Shown piece by piece: positions 32,499-37,622 of a DNA stretch of 37,622 nt. The stretch's first letter is position 1, and every line of letters starts with the position of its first letter. Made by a program: the position numbers and the translations under genes. This DNA is from Methylophilaceae bacterium (GTDB taxonomy: Bacteria > Pseudomonadota > Gammaproteobacteria > Burkholderiales > Methylophilaceae), in NCBI GenBank assembly GCA_006844635.1, contig SPJO01000122.1, positions 1-37,622 on the forward strand. Direction: 5' to 3'. The notes under the pieces are model-generated. The model was not told the origin of the DNA, searched no databases, and saw only the letters and a list, made by a program, of their open reading frames with translations.

Positions 32499-33485
32499 TT
32501 AATTAATGCCACCAAATCGAACAGCGTAGATTGAGCCCATTTCGGTGCTTGCTTCTGCTGGGCTGCCTAAAGCGTAGACAATACCAATTTCATTATGCGC
32601 AGGTCCGTAATAACGACCCATGGCCGTCCCCGTTACGCCACGTCCATCTTTGATTTTACCTGTAAACAGATTGCGTTCGCTATCAAAAGTTAAGGTGCCC
32701 GTGATATTTAAGTCAGGGCGGGGGGTAATCTTTGTGGTGCCTTGATGGTGATAATGAATAAAGGTGTTGTTTGTTTTTAGCTGAATACCTTTATGAATGT
32801 CAGGTTCGGTTGTTACTGTCGCCTTTAGCCCCCATTCGCATTCCCCATCTGCATCGCAATCGCCAGGTGGCATACCATCCAGCGCGCCTTTAAAGGTTGG
32901 AAAAATTTCAATACCTTTAGTGCTTTCCAGTGTGCGAATGCTTTTATTTACTGCCGTAGGCGCGCCATCAATAAACATGCCTGTACTAACGGCTATCATG
33001 CAGTCACTACATCCACCCTTCTGGTTCATCCATAAGCCAGTGGTGCCATAAAGACCCTTATATGGATGTACCTGCGGAAACTCAGCAGGGCTGGCACTAC
33101 CAAAGCTGATGGTTTGATTGACTACACCTGTTCTTTTATCGAGTGATTCGATGTGCGTTCTATCAACTTCATTTTCAATGTTTTTGCTGAGTGTTAAAGT
33201 GCCATTACCTGAAGTGGTTACATTGATGCCGGCAAGGCGCGCTAAAGCCACATTGCCTTTTTTGCCATCTCTTCCAACAAACCCCTTTGTTTTGATCTGA
33301 AAATTTGGGTCAAAAACAAAGCCATCAAACTGTGCTTTCCCCATGTTCGAAACCGATATGCGCATCGACACTGATAAACCGCCGTCTAATGGGTTTTTGG
33401 AAGCTGGGGCTTCGGCAGGGCTTATTGAGGAAAATAGTAATGCGCTGGCAAGCGTGATGGTTTGAATCCAGGATTGGTATGTCAT
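32499..33485 (-). CDS. Uncharacterised secreted protein with a TbpB-like C-terminal barrel signature
   Basis: A 328-residue protein with a signal peptide cleaved near SPAEA (residue 26); there is no lipobox. The C-terminus contains GRYYGPAHNEIGIVYAL (290-306), preceded by strands DLNITGTLTFDSERNLFTGKIKDG, which recalls the eight-stranded barrel of transferrin-binding-protein-B-like and factor-H-binding-like proteins (consensus G-x-FYGP-x-A-x-E-x-GG). Unusual features are CSDCM (Cys159, Cys162), an acidic loop GDCDADGECEW (Cys210, Cys216) resembling a calcium-binding loop, and HYHH (244-247). These suggest metal binding or disulfides in the periplasm or at the surface. No function can be assigned. 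Confidence 0.6.
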   Translation of the reverse strand: MTYQSWIQTITLASALLFSSISPAEAPASKNPLDGGLSVSMRISVSNMGKAQFDGFVFDPNFQIKTKGFVGRDGKKGNVALARLAGINVTTSGNGTLTLSKNIENEVDRTHIESLDKRTGVVNQTISFGSASPAEFPQVHPYKGLYGTTGLWMNQKGGCSDCMIAVSTGMFIDGAPTAVNKSIRTLESTKGIEIFPTFKGALDGMPPGDCDADGECEWGLKATVTTEPDIHKGIQLKTNNTFIHYHHQGTTKITPRPDLNITGTLTFDSERNLFTGKIKDGRGVTGTAMGRYYGPAHNEIGIVYALGSPAEASTEMGSIYAVRFGGIN

Positions 33486-33635
33486 GATGTAATTTTTCTT
33501 TGTGTTGTTAAGGTTTTCGTCGCAGCGAATAAGCTAACTCAGATTTTATTACATAATGTGAAGCGTTGTGATGTTTCTTTTTCACTTAACTTTGGTGTTA
33601 GTAAGGGAGCTAAAGCAAGTTCTTTTGGGTGTGGT

Positions 33636-33836
33636 TTATGATTGATTGTGAGTGAGTGCTTCAATAAACGACTCAACATCCCACTCGCAGCCACCGCAGC
33701 CTGACAGCACGCCTTTTTTACTTGAGATGCCGTCTAGGTCATAACCTTGTGCGTGCAGGTCAGCAATTTCGCCGTATGTTGTCCCTGTGCATGTGCAGAC
33801 GATTTCATCCGACGGGTTATCAGCGTTGTTTGTCAT
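33636..33836 (-). CDS. BFD-like [2Fe-2S]-binding protein
   Basis: A 66-residue protein with the bacterioferritin-associated ferredoxin (BFD) fold. The four cluster ligands are Cys14 and Cys16 (VCTCTG) and Cys47 and Cys50 (SGCGGCEW), spaced as in the family. BFD proteins reduce bacterioferritin to release iron, or act as electron carriers in other oxidoreductases. No bacterioferritin lies in the window. Its start is four bases after the prlC stop, so the two are almost certainly translated from one mRNA. Confidence 0.9.
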   Translation of the reverse strand: MTNNADNPSDEIVCTCTGTTYGEIADLHAQGYDLDGISSKKGVLSGCGGCEWDVESFIEALTHNQS

Positions 33837-33840
33837 GCGT

Positions 33841-35880
33841 TTAGCTTTGGCCCATACCGTTGTGCCTTAATAAGGCATCCATGTTTGGTTCTCTGCCACG
33901 GAATGCGATAAAGGATTCCATAGCAGGGCGACTGCCACCTTGTTCTAATACTTCAGTTTTGAAACGTGAGCCTGCTTCTTCAGATAAAACGCCGAGTTCT
34001 TCAAATAAGCTATAAGCATCTGCACTTAGCACTTCTGCCCACTTGTAGCTATAGTAGCCAGCAGCATAGCCGCCTGCGAAAATATGGCTAAAGTTGTTTG
34101 GGAAGCGGTTCCATGCAGGTGGGCGAAGGACGGCGACTTCATCACGTACTTGTTCGATGACATCTTGTGCCGTTTGGTTGCCGTTAGGATTAAATTCGCT
34201 ATGTAAACGGATATCGAATAGAGCAAACTCAACTTGTCGTAATGTTTGCATACCCGCATGATAGTTCTTGGCTGCGACCATTTTGTCGAACAGCTCACGC
34301 GGTAAAGGCTTGCCAGTGTCGACATGGCTGGTCATGTGGCTGATGACTTCCCACTCCCAACAGAAGTTTTCCATGAATTGGCTTGGTAACTCAACAGCAT
34401 CCCACTCAACGCCTTTAATCCCAGAAACGCTATATTCGTCCACTTGTGTCAGCATATGATGTAAGCCATGGCCAAACTCGTGGAATAAGGTCTCTACTTC
34501 ATCATGCGTGAACAGTGCTGGTTTATCACCCACTGGCGCTGAGAAGTTGCAGGTTAGATAAGCAACAGGTAATTCAAGGCCTTGAGCCGTTCTACGACGG
34601 GTAATGCATTCATCCATCCAGGCACCACCACGTTTACCTTTACGTGCATAAAGGTCTAAGTAGAAATAGGCGATGGGCTGGCCTTGTGTATTGTTAATTT
34701 GATAAAAGCTCGCATCATCATGCCATGTGGGGGCATCTGCATTAACTACCTCCACATTGAAAATGGTTTCGGTCACTTTAAATAAGCCAGCTTTGACTTT
34801 ATCTTCTGGAAAGTATTGTTTCACTTCTTGATCTGAGAAAGCATATTTTTCTTGGCGTAGTTTTTCGCCTACATAAGCAACGTCCCATGCTTGCATGTCG
34901 GTAATGCCCAGCTCTTCAGCATAAGCCGTTAGTTCAGCCATGTCTTTTTCAGCATATGGTTTTGCGCGTTGTGCCAATGTGGCAAGAAAGTCTTTGACCT
35001 GTGCAGGAGAGTCTGCCATCTTTGTTGCTAGCGATGCCTCTGCATAGTTGTTAAAATCCAGTAACTTGCTTTCTTCTTCGCGCAACTTGAGTATATCTGC
35101 TATTAAAGGGGTATTGTCCCATTCTGGCTTCCCAAATTCAGATGCACGTGTTGCATAGGCCCGATAAAGTGTCTCTCTCAGTTCTGCGTTGTCTGCATAT
35201 TGCAATACAGGCAGGTAGGAAGGAAAGTGTAGCGTAAATAACCAACCTTCTTTATCCGCTTCGGTAGCGGCAGATTTGGCTGCTTGAATTGCATCTTCAG
35301 GAAGGCCGGATAAAGTAGGTTCATCGGTGACTAAGTGAGAAAAGTCATTGGTAGTGTCTAAGATATTTTCTTCAAACTGGCTGGTGATTTTAGACAGTTT
35401 CTCTGCAATGGCTTTAAAGCGTGCTTTTTTATCAGCTGCTAGTTCCGCGCCACCTAACTTGAAATCACGGACCTCATTATTAATGATTTTTTGCTGTGTA
35501 GCCGTTAGTTCGCTAAAGTCTTTACTGGACTGTATTTCTTTAAATTTCGTATATAAGCGCTCATCTTGCGATAAATCACTGTAATATGCGGTTAATTTCG
35601 CTAAATTACCATTGTAGGCTTCTCTGAGTTCTGGCGTATTCACAACAGCATTCATATGGCCGATAGGCCCCCAAGCGCGACCTAGTTTTTCGCTATGATT
35701 CTCGAAAGCGAGTGCAAAGTTCTCCCATGATGGCGTTGACTCGCTGTTTGCGAGTGTTTCGACTAGTGCACGCCCTTCTGCGATGAGTTGATCAATCGCA
35801 GGCGTGACATGTTCGGGTTTAATTTCATTAAATTTGGGTAAACCAGAAAATTGCAACAATGGGTTTGATGACACAGACAT
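33841..35880 (-). CDS. prlC: Oligopeptidase A
   Basis: A cytoplasmic M3-family zinc metallopeptidase that degrades short peptides, including cleaved signal peptides. The 679-residue length is typical. The zinc motif HEFGH is at His467-His471 in LFHEFGHGLHHML, with the third ligand in the downstream GIKGVEWDAVELPSQFMENFCWE segment. It lies 18 bases after the DUF4870 gene and four bases before the ferredoxin gene, forming a three-gene minus-strand unit. Confidence 0.96.
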   Translation of the reverse strand: MSVSSNPLLQFSGLPKFNEIKPEHVTPAIDQLIAEGRALVETLANSESTPSWENFALAFENHSEKLGRAWGPIGHMNAVVNTPELREAYNGNLAKLTAYYSDLSQDERLYTKFKEIQSSKDFSELTATQQKIINNEVRDFKLGGAELAADKKARFKAIAEKLSKITSQFEENILDTTNDFSHLVTDEPTLSGLPEDAIQAAKSAATEADKEGWLFTLHFPSYLPVLQYADNAELRETLYRAYATRASEFGKPEWDNTPLIADILKLREEESKLLDFNNYAEASLATKMADSPAQVKDFLATLAQRAKPYAEKDMAELTAYAEELGITDMQAWDVAYVGEKLRQEKYAFSDQEVKQYFPEDKVKAGLFKVTETIFNVEVVNADAPTWHDDASFYQINNTQGQPIAYFYLDLYARKGKRGGAWMDECITRRRTAQGLELPVAYLTCNFSAPVGDKPALFTHDEVETLFHEFGHGLHHMLTQVDEYSVSGIKGVEWDAVELPSQFMENFCWEWEVISHMTSHVDTGKPLPRELFDKMVAAKNYHAGMQTLRQVEFALFDIRLHSEFNPNGNQTAQDVIEQVRDEVAVLRPPAWNRFPNNFSHIFAGGYAAGYYSYKWAEVLSADAYSLFEELGVLSEEAGSRFKTEVLEQGGSRPAMESFIAFRGREPNMDALLRHNGMGQS

Positions 35881-35898
35881 TCCTTCTTAGCATTAACG

Positions 35899-36243
35899 TT
35901 AGTTGATTAAGCGTAGACACAGTGGGTAGCGATAGGTTTCACCTTTACTGGTGGCAACTGCCGCAATAATACAGAAAATAATATTAGCAACCCAAATAAT
36001 TGGGATGAATGCTAAACCAACTAATATCCATGATAGCACTGTTGTACAAACGAACATGGCAATGGCCACGGTAATTTGGAAGTTGAGTGCCTCTTTTGCT
36101 TGGTCGGCAATAAATTGACTATCATCTTTTTTAAGTAGCCATACAATCAGTGCGGGTACAAATGAAAAAACAGTGCCGCCTAGATGGGTAATAGTGGCGA
36201 TATTTTTATCGTCATTGTTGGGGACGATGATTTCTTCTGACAT
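35899..36243 (-). CDS. DUF4870 family membrane protein
   Basis: A 114-residue protein with three predicted membrane segments and the DUF4870 pattern: ITHLGGTVFSFVPALIVWLLKKDDSQFIADQAKEALNFQI, two further helices, and the C-terminal GETYRYPLCLRLIN. The conserved WLLKKDxSxFVxxHAKEALNFQ motif is a hallmark. Function unknown; these proteins are small inner-membrane components. A likely ribosome binding site (AAGGAGG) lies directly upstream of the ATG. It leads a unit with prlC and the ferredoxin gene. Confidence 0.9.
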   Translation of the reverse strand: MSEEIIVPNNDDKNIATITHLGGTVFSFVPALIVWLLKKDDSQFIADQAKEALNFQITVAIAMFVCTTVLSWILVGLAFIPIIWVANIIFCIIAAVATSKGETYRYPLCLRLIN

Positions 36244-36321
36244 GTTAACCTCCTTGGGTTGAATGTTGTTTATATGGGGACATTTATCAATAAATCAAGT
36301 ACATAAGCGGGTACCCAGGTG

Positions 36322-37161
36322 CTACTTATCTAGCTCTCGGTGTCGAGCTATAGTCTGATGTTGCGACTGTGCGAAGTGTTGGTAGAGCTGTTCAACAAAA
36401 TAAACAGAACGGTGTTGACCACCAGTACAGCCAATCGCTACAGTCAGATAACTACGGTTGTCTTGCTCAAAGCTCGGTAGCCACTTTTCAACATACTGCT
36501 GAACATCATTCAGCATCTCGCTTACCATGGTTTCTTTTTCTAGAAAAGCGATGACAGCGGCATCCTTACCTGTCTGCGGGCGTAGTGACTTGTCGTAATG
36601 TGGGTTCGGTAAACTGCGCACATCAAATACAAAATCAGCATCAAGTGGAATGCCTGCTTTAAAGCCGAAAGAAGTAAACAGCAGCACGATTTGATTGGGT
36701 GTTCTTTTACTGAATTCGCGAATCTGGTTACGCAGTTTTTTTGCACTCATGCTACTGGTATCAATGCGATGACCTAGCCCGCTATACTCAGCTAACAGCT
36801 CACGTTCATGGGCGATACTTTCCGCTAATGTGGTGTTGTTATCACTCAATGGGTGTTTGCGTCGTGTTTCGCTAAAGCGTTTGACCAATGTTTCCACGTT
36901 AGCTTCTAAAAACAGCACATCAACTTGATGGCCACTGCTCTGAAGTTGATCAATCGCGCTCGGCAATGATTCCAGCGCAGCATTGCGGCAATCAATACTG
37001 ATGGCGACCTTGTTATGTGCCGTCGCTTCAATATGGTGAGACATTAAAGGCAACATCGTGGCTGGCAAATTATCGATACAATAAAACTCGATGTCTTCTA
37101 ACGCTTTAAGCGCAATACTTTTTCCTGAGCCTGATAAACCTGTGAGGATGATTAGATGCAC
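36322..37161 (-). CDS. rapZ: RNase adapter / nucleotide-binding protein RapZ
   Basis: Binds small RNAs and, in enterobacteria, targets GlmZ to RNase E to tune glucosamine-6-phosphate synthesis. The 279 residues (from a GTG start) show the N-terminal Walker A GLSGSGKS (8-15), the YCIDNLP motif, LFLEANVETLVKRFSETRRKHPL and the C-terminal signature IGCTGGQHRSVYFVEQL. The GTG at 37161 is preferred to an ATG at 37206, since relatives begin right at LIILTGLSGSGKS. The usual neighbours ptsN or hprK are absent between it and hpf. Confidence 0.92.
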   Translation of the reverse strand: MHLIILTGLSGSGKSIALKALEDIEFYCIDNLPATMLPLMSHHIEATAHNKVAISIDCRNAALESLPSAIDQLQSSGHQVDVLFLEANVETLVKRFSETRRKHPLSDNNTTLAESIAHERELLAEYSGLGHRIDTSSMSAKKLRNQIREFSKRTPNQIVLLFTSFGFKAGIPLDADFVFDVRSLPNPHYDKSLRPQTGKDAAVIAFLEKETMVSEMLNDVQQYVEKWLPSFEQDNRSYLTVAIGCTGGQHRSVYFVEQLYQHFAQSQHQTIARHRELDK

Positions 37162-37255
37162 GTTATATCCAATTAACTGCTTGATGCAACATATTAACAT
37201 TCTCAAGAAAATCTATCACGGCAGCTTGAGAAGAAAAGCGGGTGGCTCGATAAAC

Positions 37256-37287
37256 TAAAACGCCCCTCGTTTTAACGAGAGGCGTTT
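37256..37287 (-). terminator. Terminator after hpf
   Basis: AAACGCCCCTCG / CGAGAGGCGTTT with one C-A mismatch and a TTTTAA loop, followed on the minus strand by TTTAGTTT. It separates hpf from rapZ. Confidence 0.85.
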
Positions 37288-37318
37288 GAGAGGTGCGGCT
37301 CTAGATAGAGCGCAATGC

Positions 37319-37622
37319 TTAATTAAGCATTTGGTGTTTCAATGCACCATTCATCTTGTGATGATCGCCACTTTTTTCTTTATGTTTGAGCACTTGGCGA
37401 TCTAGCTTGTCAGTAAGCATATCGATGGCACTGTACATATTTTCATCGCTGCTTTCTGCATGCAAATCATTACCTGGTACGTGGAGTGTTGCTTCAACCT
37501 TTTGGGCAAGCTTCTCTACACGCATCGTGACCTTAACGTCAATCACATGATCAAAGTGATTGCTGATTTTTCCTAGCTTTGTTTCCACATACTCACGTAA
37601 TGCGGGTGTTACATCTAAATGG
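37319..37622 (-). CDS. hpf: Ribosome hibernation promoting factor (partial, 5' end beyond the window)
   Basis: The reading frame continues past the right edge. The visible part, read from the edge, begins HLDVTPALREYVETKLGKI and continues through HFDHVIDVKVTMRVEKLAQKVEATLHVPGNDLHAES, the short HPF/YfiA family pattern. The apparent ATG at 37588 is internal, so the true start is a little beyond base 37622. The C-terminus ends around residue 105-110, matching the short (non-extended) form, which dimerises 70S ribosomes together with RMF in gammaproteobacteria. A terminator follows. Confidence 0.9.
   Translation of the reverse strand, partial: HLDVTPALREYVETKLGKISNHFDHVIDVKVTMRVEKLAQKVEATLHVPGNDLHAESSDENMYSAIDMLTDKLDRQVLKHKEKSGDHHKMNGALKHQMLN

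Overview
The window looks like core chromosome of a moderately AT-rich Gram-negative proteobacterium. It encodes a TonB receptor, lipoproteins, NtrYX, RapZ/HPF, DprA-Smg, XerC-DUF484-DapF and Def-Fmt-RsmB-DUF4390-NtrYX. The metK / S-adenosyl-L-homocysteine (SAH) riboswitch-ahcY / membrane protein / metF block and the dprA-smg and rsmB-ntrYX synteny fit Betaproteobacteria best. I lean towards a Methylophilaceae-like methylotroph; a gammaproteobacterium such as Methylophaga is the alternative. This placement is inference from gene order and composition, not from a marker search. I see no tRNA, rRNA, insertion sequence, prophage or CRISPR array.

Layout. 0.1-5.4 kb: DUF2237 protein, beta-propeller lipoprotein, ilvA diverging from rpiA, yggX with an exported glutaredoxin-like protein, dgkA. 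5.4-8.3 kb: TonB-dependent receptor behind a His-rich DUF2946-like protein and an unknown helical protein. 8.4-11.5 kb: a compact membrane cassette (HAD-UbiA fusion, small EamA/SMR-type transporter, GT39-type glycosyltransferase) that suggests synthesis, flipping and transfer of a polyprenyl-phosphate sugar. 11.5-15.0 kb: NTF2-like protein, sodB, xerC, DUF484, dapF, all on the minus strand. 15.2-20.6 kb: the methyl cycle on the plus strand: metK, an HD-GYP protein, a SAH riboswitch, ahcY, a holin-like membrane protein, metF. 20.6-23.3 kb (minus): smg, dprA, LysM protein. 23.4-31.7 kb (plus): def, fmt, htpX, an unknown protein, rsmB, DUF4390, ntrY, ntrX. 31.7-37.6 kb (minus): xthA, an unknown secreted protein, a BFD-like ferredoxin, prlC, DUF4870, rapZ, and hpf cut by the window end.

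The signals most worth a second look are these: a SAH riboswitch whose pseudoknot strand is shared with a 13-bp competing hairpin; a terminator-like hairpin in the metK leader between divergent genes; a hairpin that buries the TTG start of rsmB; an NtrX whose AAA+ domain has lost the Walker A lysine and the GAFTGA segment; the three-gene lipid-sugar cassette; and two uncharacterised proteins, one with a nuclease-like motif pattern and one secreted protein with a TbpB-like barrel signature. No single region amounts to an obviously new multi-gene defence or mobile system.
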